This document shows, piece after piece, positions 45,992 to 54,107 of a DNA stretch of 64,000 nucleotides. Both the position numbers and the translations under genes were made by a program. This DNA is from Sulfurivirga caldicuralii. GTDB taxonomy: Bacteria; Pseudomonadota; Gammaproteobacteria; Thiomicrospirales; Thiomicrospiraceae. Each line of letters starts with the position of its first letter. The stretch's first letter is position 1. The DNA lies in contig NZ_FSRE01000001.1 in assembly GCF_900141795.1 (NCBI RefSeq), positions 310,001 through 374,000 of the forward strand. The letters are read 5' to 3'. Under the pieces are notes generated by a model. That model was not told the DNA's origin, ran no database searches, and saw nothing but the letters and a program-made list of their open reading frames with translations.

Positions 45992-46958
45992 CTGGCGCCC
46001 GAGCGCATCGCTTGAGACTCTGAAAAAACGCGCGCAACTGCTTGAGGCGGTGCGCGCGTTTTTTTCTACCCGTGGTGTGCTGGAGGTGGAGACGCCGTTG
46101 CTGTCAGCAGCCGCGGCACCGGATGTGCATCTGGACAGCGTGCCTGCGCGGCTGCACCGCCCGGGCATCGGCGAGGAGACGCGCTGGCTGCCCACCTCGC
46201 CGGAATATCCGCTCAAGCGACTGTTGTGCGCCGGCTATGGCGATGTCTATGCGCTGGGCAAGGTGTTCCGCGACGGCGATGAGAGCCGCCGCCATCAGCC
46301 CGAGTTCACCCTGCTGGAGTGGTATCGCCTCGATTACGACCTGCCGCAGATCATGGCGGAAACGGCCGAGCTGCTGCAGCACCTGCTGCAGAGGGGGGTC
46401 CCCGACTTTTTTACATTCGATGAATTGTTTGCTCGATTTGCCGGCATCCAGGACCCGTTTTCGGCGCCTGCCGAGGCCTTTCGGGCTGTTTTGGCGGATC
46501 GCGGCATCGATATTGCTGGTGTGGCGCCCCATGAGCGTGGGCTGTGGCGGCAGCTGGTGCTCACCGAGGTGATCGAACCACAACTGGCCGCGCGCGAGCT
46601 GGTGTTTGTGTACGGCTATCCGGCGCAAGAAGCGGCACTGGCGGCACTGCATCCGCACGATCCGCACAGGGCATTGCGTTTTGAGGTGTACTGGCACGGC
46701 ATGGAACTGGCCAATGGTTACGAGGAGCTGCGTGATGCCAAGATCTATAGACAGCGTTTCGAGCAGTGGAATGCCGCGCGTGCAGCTGCGGGCAAGCGGC
46801 CCATGCCGCTGGACACCCATCTGCTGGCGGCGCTGGAAGCAAGCGGTGGCCTGCCACCCGCCAGTGGCGTGGCGCTTGGTTTTGACCGGCTGGTGATGGC
46901 GGCCACCGGCGCGGCCTGCATCGATGCGGTCATTGCCTTTCCTGTACCACGGGCATAG
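45972..46958 (+). CDS. epmA: EF-P--lysine ligase EpmA (PoxA/GenX)
   Basis: Class II LysRS-like enzyme of 328 residues without the anticodon-binding domain; it attaches beta-lysine to EF-P Lys34. Motif 1 ([16 protein letters not shown]), motif 2 ([24 protein letters not shown]) and motif 3 ([15 protein letters not shown]) are intact. Residues 141-147 (RGVPDFF) derive from a dispersed element inserted in the loop after motif 2. A second copy abuts the stop codon, the only gene here with two copies. Confidence 0.96.
   Translation: MSPAPSDWRPSASLETLKKRAQLLEAVRAFFSTRGVLEVETPLLSAAAAPDVHLDSVPARLHRPGIGEETRWLPTSPEYPLKRLLCAGYGDVYALGKVFRDGDESRRHQPEFTLLEWYRLDYDLPQIMAETAELLQHLLQRGVPDFFTFDELFARFAGIQDPFSAPAEAFRAVLADRGIDIAGVAPHERGLWRQLVLTEVIEPQLAARELVFVYGYPAQEAALAALHPHDPHRALRFEVYWHGMELANGYEELRDAKIYRQRFEQWNAARAAAGKRPMPLDTHLLAALEASGGLPPASGVALGFDRLVMAATGAACIDAVIAFPVPRA
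46393..46412 (-). repeat. Dispersed 20-base element, copy 6 (inside epmA)
   Basis: GGGGGGTCCCCGACTTTTTT, antisense to the other intragenic copies relative to its gene and read in frame as GVPDFF. Confidence 0.93.
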
Positions 46959-46976
46959 GGGGTCCCCGACTTTTTT
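46958..46976 (-). repeat. Dispersed 20-base element, copy 7 (behind epmA)
   Basis: GGGGGTCCCCGACTTTTTT, one G shorter; its first G is the last base of the epmA stop codon TAG. Confidence 0.93.
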
Positions 46977-46984
46977 CAGGGCAC

Positions 46985-47016
46985 AAAAAAGCCGCCTCGA
47001 AAACGGGCGGCTTTTT
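46985..47016. terminator. Bidirectional intrinsic terminator (epmA / SQR-like)
   Basis: Stem GCCGCC/GGCGGC with a 9-base loop, flanked by A6 and T5, so it can end transcripts from both sides. Confidence 0.9.
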
Positions 47017-47036
47017 GCGCGGAAAAACGGCTGTTT

Positions 47037-48164
47037 TCAGCGGTATTGGCGCAGATACCACCATTCGAAGGCCATTTTCGCCCAGTGCATCAGGCGGCAC
47101 GGCGGCAGCATGAGCGTCCCCTTGTCGGTGCGCTTGATAAGGATGCCGTGCGTGAGGGTGTCCACGATGCAGATCAGCTCGTGCTTGATGCGTGCGGTGG
47201 GCTCGCGACCGTTGAGCTCCGCGAGCAGGTTCAGGGCGGCCACTTCGGCCTGAATGTCGGCGGCGTGGGCCTGTTTGGCCTGCCACTCGGGTCCGGGATA
47301 GCTGCCGGCGTCACCGGCGACATATACCTTGTCGAAGCCGACTACCTTCGCCTTGTCGTCGGCTTGAATCAGGCCGCCTTCGGACTGGGGCAGGTCGGTG
47401 TTGGGCAGCCACGCGGGCCCGGTCATGCCGGGCATGAACAGGATCAGGTCGGCAGGGATTTCGCCCCCTTCGGTAATGACCTTGTTCTTTTCAAACCCCT
47501 TCATCTTGTGGCCCAGGTGGGTTTCGATGTCCTTTTTGCGCATCATCTCCAGCAGGCGCGCAGGCACGTCGGGGCCGAGGCGCTTGCCAGGTTCCCTGTT
47601 GGGGTTGAAGAACACCAGCTTGAACTTGTCACGGCGGCCCTGCTGGCGCAACAGCGTGTCGATGCCGAACAGGAATTCGAACATGGGCCCACCGCGCATG
47701 GCAGAGGGTTCCTTGGGATTGGCGCCAAAGCCGATGGCGATGGTGCCGCCGCTCATGCCGTCGAGGCGGCTGCGGATCTTCTCGGCCGCGGGGATGCCTT
47801 CACACGGCGTGATGGCATGCTCAATGCCCGGCAGCTTCTTGATGAAACGCCCGCCGGAGGCGATGATCAGCCCGTCGTTGTCCACCTTGTCGCCGCAGGC
47901 GAGCACCACGGTGCGGCCACCGTTTTCGATGCTGGCCACTTCGCCTTCCACGAAGTTCACGCGCTTGCGGCGGAAGAAGCTGTCCAGATCCACACGCAGG
48001 TCGTCCCCCTTTTTCAGCCCGGGCGGGATCCAGATCAGGCTCGGCAGGTAGATCATCCCCTTTCGCGGTGAAATCACGGTAATATTGACGTTCGCATCCT
48101 GCTTGCGCAGGGTGCGAACGGCAGTGAGTGCTGCAAAACCGGTACCCAGTACGGTGATATTCAT
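47037..48164 (-). CDS. SQR-like FAD-dependent pyridine nucleotide-disulfide oxidoreductase
   Basis: A 375-residue flavoprotein with N-terminal FAD motif TVLGTGFAALTAVRTL and a later VYVAGDAGSYPG. The C terminus ending in FEWWYLRQYR is of the membrane-binding type seen in sulfide:quinone reductases. A C-terminal Cys (HELICIVDTLTHG) is in place. The position where SQR has the other redox Cys (SCFGPAYE-like) reads SAMRGGPMFEF, so sulfide oxidation is not assured. Another Cys (ITPCEGIP) is present. The start at 48164 follows GAGAGG. It is divergent from the corrinoid adenosyltransferase. Confidence 0.8.
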   Translation of the reverse strand: MNITVLGTGFAALTAVRTLRKQDANVNITVISPRKGMIYLPSLIWIPPGLKKGDDLRVDLDSFFRRKRVNFVEGEVASIENGGRTVVLACGDKVDNDGLIIASGGRFIKKLPGIEHAITPCEGIPAAEKIRSRLDGMSGGTIAIGFGANPKEPSAMRGGPMFEFLFGIDTLLRQQGRRDKFKLVFFNPNREPGKRLGPDVPARLLEMMRKKDIETHLGHKMKGFEKNKVITEGGEIPADLILFMPGMTGPAWLPNTDLPQSEGGLIQADDKAKVVGFDKVYVAGDAGSYPGPEWQAKQAHAADIQAEVAALNLLAELNGREPTARIKHELICIVDTLTHGILIKRTDKGTLMLPPCRLMHWAKMAFEWWYLRQYR

Positions 48165-48222
48165 GCGGCAACCTCTCATGTAAATCGATATCAATCCACC
48201 GATTATATAAGAAAACACTGAA

Positions 48223-48831
48223 ATGATGGTGATGGAAAATCAGGCGGAACGACACAACCGCGTGATGGCACGGCGCAAGCGCTGGATGGACGAACAGATT
48301 GCCCGTGCGCAGGCGGACAAAGGTGTCCTGCTGGTGCTCACCGGTGATGGCAAGGGCAAGAGTTCCAGTGCCTTCGGCATGGCGGCGCGGGCGCTGGGGC
48401 ACGGCATGCGTGTGGCCATTCTGCAGTTCATCAAGGCGCCGCTGGATACCGGGGAGGAGCGCTTTTTCAGTCAGTTTGGCAATGTGGCGTTTCACGCACT
48501 GGGTGAGGGTTTTACCTGGGAGACGCAGAATTTTGAACGCGACCGTGCCATTGCCGAAGCCGGCTGGGCGCTGGCGCGGGACTATCTGCGTGATCCGGCC
48601 ACCGACATGGTGATTTTGGATGAATTGTGTGTGGCGCTGGCGTATCATTACCTTGACTGGAATAGCCTGCGCGGCGATGTACTCGCGCGGCCTGACCATC
48701 AGCATGCAATCATTACCGGTCGCGGCGCGCCGCAAGGGCTGATCGACGATGCGGATACGGTGACGGAGATGCGCGCCCTCAAACATGCGTTCGATGCCGG
48801 CATACGCGCCCAGAAGGGGATCGAATTGTGA
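48223..48831 (+). CDS. cobO: Corrinoid (cob(I)alamin) adenosyltransferase, CobA/CobO type
   Basis: A 202-residue P-loop protein that adenosylates cob(I)alamin or its precursors. The Walker A-like GDGKGKSSSAFG, the AILQFIKAP strand, VILDELCVALAY and GRGAPQGLIDDADTVTEM are typical. Alternative Met codons occur at 48226 and 48232 and no site decides the start. No other cobalamin genes are nearby, consistent with salvage. The next small gene overlaps its stop. Confidence 0.94.
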   Translation: MMVMENQAERHNRVMARRKRWMDEQIARAQADKGVLLVLTGDGKGKSSSAFGMAARALGHGMRVAILQFIKAPLDTGEERFFSQFGNVAFHALGEGFTWETQNFERDRAIAEAGWALARDYLRDPATDMVILDELCVALAYHYLDWNSLRGDVLARPDHQHAIITGRGAPQGLIDDADTVTEMRALKHAFDAGIRAQKGIEL

Positions 48832-49004
48832 ATCAGCACTTGTTGCTGTTTCTGCTGGCCGTGGCGGTGATTGTGGTGATTGCCATGATCTGGCCCGGGC
48901 AGAAGGCCAGCGACGATGAAACATTGAATTCTCAGGACTGGCGGATACAGGATTTGAAAGAGGATGCGGGCGATGAAAGTAATGATGAAACCCCTCGCGG
49001 TTAG
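48828..49004 (+). CDS. Small single-span membrane protein
   Basis: A 58-residue frame starting with GTG at 48828, overlapping the cobO stop and preceded by a strong AGAAGGGGA site. One hydrophobic helix (residues 5-22, rich in Leu and Val) is followed by an acidic, Asp/Glu-rich tail (from QKASDDETLNSQDW). I recognise no family. Good initiation signals, tight packing with cobO and the next lipoprotein gene, and a plausible topology (tail in the cytoplasm or periplasm unresolved) support it as a real gene. Confidence 0.62.
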   Translation: MNQHLLLFLLAVAVIVVIAMIWPGQKASDDETLNSQDWRIQDLKEDAGDESNDETPRG

Positions 49005-49293
49005 CGCTGGCCTGCTGGCACTGGCGATCGCACTGAGCGGGTGCGAAAAGATCAGCAACCAGGCCAAGAATATTCAGTCCGACTGGGTCGGGCTTAAGCG
49101 CGTGGTGGAGATCCGCGCCTGTATGACCGGCGAGCTGGTGAAGGTGTATGAGGGCGTGGTGCGCCTCAATCCCGAAGACCAGTATGGCGCGTCCTTGCTG
49201 ATCGACGGCAAGAAGCTGCACACCAACATGTGTTACATCATTCGTGAAAAGGGCATTAAGGAACAGCCGTTGGTGGCAGGAGGTGACCGTTGA
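48973..49293 (+). CDS. Small lipoprotein, function unknown
   Basis: About 106 residues with a lipoprotein signal: lipobox LSGC after a hydrophobic stretch rich in Ala and Leu. The mature part has two further Cys (RACMTGELVK and NMCYIIREKG) that could pair. No family is recognised. Start choice is uncertain between 48964, 48973 and 48982; 48973 follows GAGGATGCGGG. It overlaps both neighbours, and the next gene is a second lipoprotein with comparable Cys content. Confidence 0.75.
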   Translation: MKVMMKPLAVSAGLLALAIALSGCEKISNQAKNIQSDWVGLKRVVEIRACMTGELVKVYEGVVRLNPEDQYGASLLIDGKKLHTNMCYIIREKGIKEQPLVAGGDR

Positions 49294-49685
49294 TGCGCAA
49301 CTTGATACTGCTGTCTGCACTGGCACTGCTGAGCGGCTGTTCCAGCTGGGCGAACAAGGCCAGTCACTGGACCAGTACGGCGGTGGCCAGGACCGGCGAC
49401 CTGATCGCGCCCATCGAAGTGAAACAGCAACAGGATGATCTGCACTGGCTGATCCGGCAGCAGTTCAACGAGCCGCCGGTGCTGGAGAGCATGGCGTTCG
49501 ATTTTCGCGCGCGCCAGCTGTGCCCGAAAGGGTATCTGAAGGATGAGGTATATGCCCAGCGCCAGGCCAGCTTTGGTGTCGATCCCGCTGAATGTGCCAC
49601 GGCGGACTGCCGCTACACGCTGGTGTGGAAGATTCACTGTGATGAAGTGCCGCGCGACCCGTTCTCCATCTTTGGAAAATTCTGA
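49293..49685 (+). CDS. Small lipoprotein, function unknown
   Basis: About 130 residues with lipobox LLSGC and a following Ser-Ser, so probably outer-membrane sorted. The mature part has four Cys (QLCPKGY, AECATADCRYT, KIHCDEV). I recognise no family. The start at 49293 shares the last base of the previous stop codon and follows GGAGG by 9 bases. Co-transcription with the preceding lipoprotein is likely. Confidence 0.75.
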   Translation: MRNLILLSALALLSGCSSWANKASHWTSTAVARTGDLIAPIEVKQQQDDLHWLIRQQFNEPPVLESMAFDFRARQLCPKGYLKDEVYAQRQASFGVDPAECATADCRYTLVWKIHCDEVPRDPFSIFGKF

Positions 49686-49706
49686 TTGCATGCAACGGAG
49701 GGGCGC

Positions 49707-50138
49707 ATGACCAAGACAGTATTGCCTGACAGCACCATCGACCTGCGGTTCTCACTGAGCCTGATTGACGGCACGGTGGTGGATCAGACCGAAGTGGATG
49801 AACTGCTGCAGTTTACTCTGGGGGATGGCACTCTGTTTGAGGGGCTGGAAAAGTGGCTGCTGGGGCTGGAAGAGGGGGAAAGCCGTCAGTTCACCTTGTT
49901 TCCGGACGACGCCTTCGGCAACCCGGACCCCGACAATCTGGTGACCATCAAGCGCGAAGCGTTCCCAAATGATGTGGAGCTGGAGCGCGGACTGGTGATC
50001 GGCTTCAGCGGCCCGGCCGGCGAAGATGTGCCAGGCATGATCGTTGCCATCGAAGATGACGAGGTGACTGTGGATTTTAATCACCCCCTGGCCGGTCAGG
50101 TGCTCATCTTCGACGTCACCATCGAAAAGATCTATTGA
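49707..50138 (+). CDS. fkpB: FKBP-type peptidyl-prolyl isomerase FkpB (SlpA)
   Basis: A 143-residue cytoplasmic FKBP with an inserted IF domain, as in SlpA. Typical segments are DGTVVDQTEVDELLQFTLGDGTLFEGLEKWLLGL and the final NHPLAGQVLIFDVTI. The start at 49707 follows GGAGG. In several gammaproteobacteria fkpB is next to lspA and ispH, which are not here. Confidence 0.93.
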   Translation: MTKTVLPDSTIDLRFSLSLIDGTVVDQTEVDELLQFTLGDGTLFEGLEKWLLGLEEGESRQFTLFPDDAFGNPDPDNLVTIKREAFPNDVELERGLVIGFSGPAGEDVPGMIVAIEDDEVTVDFNHPLAGQVLIFDVTIEKIY

Positions 50139-50147
50139 ATTCCCACC

Positions 50148-50372
50148 CTATTTCGGGCAGTGCTCCGGGCAGTAGCGCTGCCCGTGCTGCTGACAGGCGC
50201 TGGACTCGGGCACGTGCACGCCACAGGTGGCACAGGCCACCATGCGTTCCGATTTTTCTGCCGCAACTTCATCCTGTTGCGCGCGACGGCGCGCCATCTC
50301 CATGCGCTTGCTGATCATCATGATCACGCCGAACAGCAACAGAACCAGTAGAAAGAACAATAGCGCGCGCAT
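50148..50372 (-). CDS. PP0621-like small membrane protein with Cys-rich tail
   Basis: A 74-residue protein: an N-terminal membrane helix (MRALLFFLLVLLLFGVIMMI), a basic helical linker and a C-terminal CATCGVHVP, then CQQH and CPEHC, which look like a small zinc-binding module. It resembles the PP0621 family of unknown function. It is convergent with fkpB and divergent from sucC. Confidence 0.8.
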   Translation of the reverse strand: MRALLFFLLVLLLFGVIMMISKRMEMARRRAQQDEVAAEKSERMVACATCGVHVPESSACQQHGQRYCPEHCPK

Positions 50373-50398
50373 TCAGGCCTCCCGTGCAGTAATCGGGC

Positions 50399-50404
50399 TA
50401 AAAT
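50399..50404 (+). promoter_or_regulatory. Candidate -10 box for sucCD
   Basis: TAAAAT followed by AGCAC, 30 bases before sucC; no strong -35. Confidence 0.35.
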
Positions 50405-50434
50405 AGCACAAAAGCACAATCAGGGACAGCAGAC

Positions 50435-51601
50435 ATGAACTTGCATGAATATCAGGCCAAGGGCCTGCTGCGCGACGCGGGCGTACCCGTGCCGCAGGGG
50501 GTGGTGATCGAAACCGTGGGCGAGCTGGAAGGGGCGCTGGATACCATCGGTCTGCCGTGCGTGCTCAAGGCACAGATTCACGCCGGCGCGCGCGGCAAGG
50601 CGGGTGGCGTCAAGCTGGTGAAGACTGCCGAAGAGGCGGAACAGGTGGCCACGCAGCTGTTGGGCAGTCAGCTGGCCACGCCGCAGACCGGAGGGCGTGC
50701 GCTGCCAGTCAATGCCCTGCTGGTGGAGCAGACGCTGCCCATTGCCGAGGAGCTGTATCTCAGCCTGCTGATCGACCGCGCCAGCAAGCGACACACGTTT
50801 GTGCTCTCATCGGCCGGAGGCATGGACATCGAAGCGGTGGCGGCGGAAACACCCGAGAAGATCATTACTCTCACCATCGATCCCGTTACCGGCGTGATGC
50901 CCTACCAGGCGCGCGAAGCCGGCTTTGCACTGGGTCTGACGGGTGACGCCTTCAAGCAGCTGGGCCAGCTTCTGCAGGCGCTCTATCGTCTCGCGCTGGA
51001 CATGGATCTGGGTCTGGTGGAGATCAACCCGCTGGTGCGCACTGAAGACAACCGACTGGTGGCGCTGGACGCCAAGGTGAATGTGGACGACAACGCCCTG
51101 TATCGCCATGCGGATCTGCAGGCGATGCACGATCCCTCGCAGGAAGATCCGCGCGAGGCCCATGCGCGCAAGTTCAACCTCAACTACATTGCCTTGGATG
51201 GCAATATCGGCTGCATGGTCAATGGCGCGGGCCTGGCCATGGCCACCATGGACCTGATCAAGCTGCACGGCGGCGAACCGGCCAACTTCCTCGATGTGGG
51301 TGGCGGCGCCACCGCCGAGCGCGTGGCGGAAGCTTTCAAGCTGATTACCAGTTCCGACGAGGTGAAGGCCATTCTGGTCAATATCTTTGGCGGCATCGTG
51401 CGCTGCGATCTGATTGCCGAAGGCATCATTCAGGCGGTGAAGGAGGTCGGGCTCACCCTGCCGGTGGTGGTGCGTCTCGAAGGCACCAACGTGGAGCAGG
51501 GCCGCCGCATGTTGGCGGAGAGTGGTCTGAACCTGAGCGCAGTCAATGATCTGGAAGAAGCCGCGAAAACCGTCGTGGCGCTGGCGAAGGAGGCCGCCTG
51601 A
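50435..51601 (+). CDS. sucC: Succinyl-CoA synthetase beta subunit
   Basis: A 388-residue ATP-grasp subunit of the TCA-cycle enzyme that couples succinyl-CoA cleavage to NTP synthesis. [46 protein letters not shown] and [13 protein letters not shown] are canonical. It overlaps sucD by one base. Unlike E. coli it is not next to sucAB. Confidence 0.98.
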   Translation: MNLHEYQAKGLLRDAGVPVPQGVVIETVGELEGALDTIGLPCVLKAQIHAGARGKAGGVKLVKTAEEAEQVATQLLGSQLATPQTGGRALPVNALLVEQTLPIAEELYLSLLIDRASKRHTFVLSSAGGMDIEAVAAETPEKIITLTIDPVTGVMPYQAREAGFALGLTGDAFKQLGQLLQALYRLALDMDLGLVEINPLVRTEDNRLVALDAKVNVDDNALYRHADLQAMHDPSQEDPREAHARKFNLNYIALDGNIGCMVNGAGLAMATMDLIKLHGGEPANFLDVGGGATAERVAEAFKLITSSDEVKAILVNIFGGIVRCDLIAEGIIQAVKEVGLTLPVVVRLEGTNVEQGRRMLAESGLNLSAVNDLEEAAKTVVALAKEAA

Positions 51602-52479
51602 TGAGCATTCTGGTCAACAAGGATACCCGCGTCATTACCCAGGGCTTTACCGGCAAGCAGGGCACGTTTCATTCCGAGCAGGCCATCGCCTACGGCACCA
51701 ATCTGGTGGGCGGCGTGACCCCAGGCAAGGGGGGGCAGACCCATCTGGATCGGCCGGTTTTCAACACGGTGCGTGAGGCGGTGGAGGCCACCGGCGCCAA
51801 TGCCAGCATGATCTATGTGCCGCCGCCGTTTGCCGCCGACTCCATTCTGGAGGCCATCGATGCCGGCGTCGAGGTGATCACCTGCATTACCGAGGGCATT
51901 CCGGTAGCGGACATGCTCAAGGTGCACGCGGTACTGGATCAGTCCGACAGCGTGTTGATCGGGCCCAACTGCCCCGGTGTTATCACGCCAGGCGAGTGCA
52001 AGATGGGCATTATGCCCGGGCATATCCACAAACCGGGGTCCATCGGCATTGTCTCCCGTTCCGGGACGCTGACGTACGAAGCCGTCTGGCAGACTACCCA
52101 GGTAGGGCTGGGGCAGTCCACCTGTGTGGGTATCGGCGGTGACCCCATTCATGGCATGGATTTCGTCGACTGCTTGCGCCGCTTCGAGGCGGACCCGCAG
52201 ACCAAAGGGATCATTATGGTGGGTGAGATCGGCGGCAGCGAGGAAGAGGCTGCGGCCGACTTCATCCGCGACCATGTGAGCAAGCCGGTGGTGGCCTATA
52301 TTGCTGGCGTTACCGCCCCGCCGGGGCGGCGCATGGGGCATGCCGGCGCCATCGTCAGCGGCGGGCAGGGCACCGCCGAAGCCAAGATGGCGGCGCTGGA
52401 AGCCGCAGGCGTCACCGTCGTGCGTACGCCCACGGCCATGGGCGCCGCCATGGCCGAGCGTCTGGGGGCGGAGGCATGA
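51601..52479 (+). CDS. sucD: Succinyl-CoA synthetase alpha subunit
   Basis: A 292-residue CoA-binding subunit. [21 protein letters not shown] and [10 protein letters not shown] are present, and the phosphorylated His lies in [17 protein letters not shown] near residue 246. Its stop overlaps the nadE start (ATGA), giving a sucC-sucD-nadE transcript. Confidence 0.98.
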   Translation: MSILVNKDTRVITQGFTGKQGTFHSEQAIAYGTNLVGGVTPGKGGQTHLDRPVFNTVREAVEATGANASMIYVPPPFAADSILEAIDAGVEVITCITEGIPVADMLKVHAVLDQSDSVLIGPNCPGVITPGECKMGIMPGHIHKPGSIGIVSRSGTLTYEAVWQTTQVGLGQSTCVGIGGDPIHGMDFVDCLRRFEADPQTKGIIMVGEIGGSEEEAAADFIRDHVSKPVVAYIAGVTAPPGRRMGHAGAIVSGGQGTAEAKMAALEAAGVTVVRTPTAMGAAMAERLGAEA

Positions 52480-54104
52480 GCAACGTTACGGTCGTCATGG
52501 CGCAGATCGATCCCGTGGTGGGCGATCTCGCCGGCAATACCGACAAGATGCTGGCTGCCGCTGAGGCGGCGCTTGCGCAGCTGCAGGCGGATGTAGTGGT
52601 CTTTCCCGAAATGGCGCTGACCGGCTATCCGCCAGAGGATATTCTGCTGCGTCCTGGCCTCTATCCACAGGTGCAGCAGCAGCTGGAGCGCCTGTGTGCA
52701 GCGCGCCTGCCGCTGGCCATGGTGGTGGGCTACCCCATGGAGGATGCGCTGGGCGAGCGCTTCAACATGGCGGCGTGGATCGAGCATGGCGAGTTTGCTG
52801 CCAGCTATATCAAGCAGCACCTGCCCAACTATGGCCCCTTTGACGAAAAGCGCTACTTTTCCCCCGGCAGCCAGCCTACGGTGGTGGACTACAAGGGCAT
52901 CCGTTTCGGCCTGCTCATCTGCGAAGATGTGTGGAAACCCACGGCGGTGGAGAAGGTGGCTGCCGCAGGGGCTGAGGTGATTCTCAACCTGAATGCCTCG
53001 CCCTTCCATGCTGAAAAGCACGGTGACCGTCTGCGCGTGGCCAGCCGTCGTATCGATGAATTTGGCGTGCCAATTATCTATGTCAATCAGGTGGGCGGTC
53101 AGGACGAGCTGGTATTCGACGGCGGCAGCTTTGCCATGGACGCTGCTGGCCAGGTGCAGGTACAGGCACCGGAATTCAGGCCGGCGCTGGTGCCGGTGAC
53201 GCTGCAGCACGGCCCCAACGGTGTGCAGATACTGGCTGGCCAGCTGTCGCCCCTGCTGGACGGCGAAGCGCGGCTGTATGAGGCACTTGTGCTGGGCACG
53301 CGCGACTTTATCGAAAAGAATGGTCTGCCCGGCGTGGTGCTGGGCCTCTCCGGCGGGATCGATTCGGCCCTGACGTTGGCCATCGCCGTGGATGCGCTGG
53401 GGGCGGAGCGTGTGGAGGCGGTGATGATGCCATTTCGCTATACCTCGCAGGAGAGCATTAATCTGGCCACCCGTCAGGCGGAGATGCTCGATGTCGCCTA
53501 TGAAATCCTGCCCATCGAGGCGGGTTTTGAGGGCATGACACAGGTTCTGGCGCCGCGCCTGCCCGAAATAGAAGGTGTTACCGAGGAAAACCTGCAGGCG
53601 CGTCTGCGCGGCGTGACCCTGATGGCCATTTCCAATGCCAGTGGCAAGCTGGTGCTCTCCACCAGCAACAAGTCCGAGAGCGCGGTGGGCTACAGCACGC
53701 TGTATGGCGATATGGTGGGCGGCTTTGCACCGCTGAAGGATGTGCTCAAGACACAGGTCTATGCCTTGGCGCGCTATCGCAATGGCCTGTCGCCGGCGAT
53801 CCCGGAGGGCGTCATCACCCGCCCGCCCAGTGCGGAGCTGCGTCCGGATCAGAAGGACGAGGACAGCCTGCCGCCTTATGAAATTCTCGATCGGATCATT
53901 CAGGGCTATGTGGTGGAGCAAAAGACGCCTGCAGAACTTATCGCCAAAAATATTGACGCGAAGATGGTCGAACGTGCAATTAATTTGATAAACTCCAATG
54001 AGTACAAGCGTCGGCAGGCACCGCCTGGGATTCGCGTCAGCCCGCGCAGCTTTGGCCGTGACCGCCGCTACCCCATTACCAGTCGTTATCGGGAGCCTAT
54101 CTGA
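52476..54104 (+). CDS. nadE: Glutamine-dependent NAD+ synthetase
   Basis: A 542-residue two-domain enzyme. The N-terminal nitrilase-type glutaminase has Glu45 (FPEMALTGY), a Lys in the [11 protein letters not shown] segment and Cys149 (LLICEDVW). The C-terminal synthetase has the PP-loop [14 protein letters not shown] near residue 291 and [19 protein letters not shown]. It amidates deamido-NAD using glutamine, completing the pathway begun by NadD at the start of the window. Confidence 0.97.
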   Translation: MSNVTVVMAQIDPVVGDLAGNTDKMLAAAEAALAQLQADVVVFPEMALTGYPPEDILLRPGLYPQVQQQLERLCAARLPLAMVVGYPMEDALGERFNMAAWIEHGEFAASYIKQHLPNYGPFDEKRYFSPGSQPTVVDYKGIRFGLLICEDVWKPTAVEKVAAAGAEVILNLNASPFHAEKHGDRLRVASRRIDEFGVPIIYVNQVGGQDELVFDGGSFAMDAAGQVQVQAPEFRPALVPVTLQHGPNGVQILAGQLSPLLDGEARLYEALVLGTRDFIEKNGLPGVVLGLSGGIDSALTLAIAVDALGAERVEAVMMPFRYTSQESINLATRQAEMLDVAYEILPIEAGFEGMTQVLAPRLPEIEGVTEENLQARLRGVTLMAISNASGKLVLSTSNKSESAVGYSTLYGDMVGGFAPLKDVLKTQVYALARYRNGLSPAIPEGVITRPPSAELRPDQKDEDSLPPYEILDRIIQGYVVEQKTPAELIAKNIDAKMVERAINLINSNEYKRRQAPPGIRVSPRSFGRDRRYPITSRYREPI

Positions 54105-54107
54105 TTC

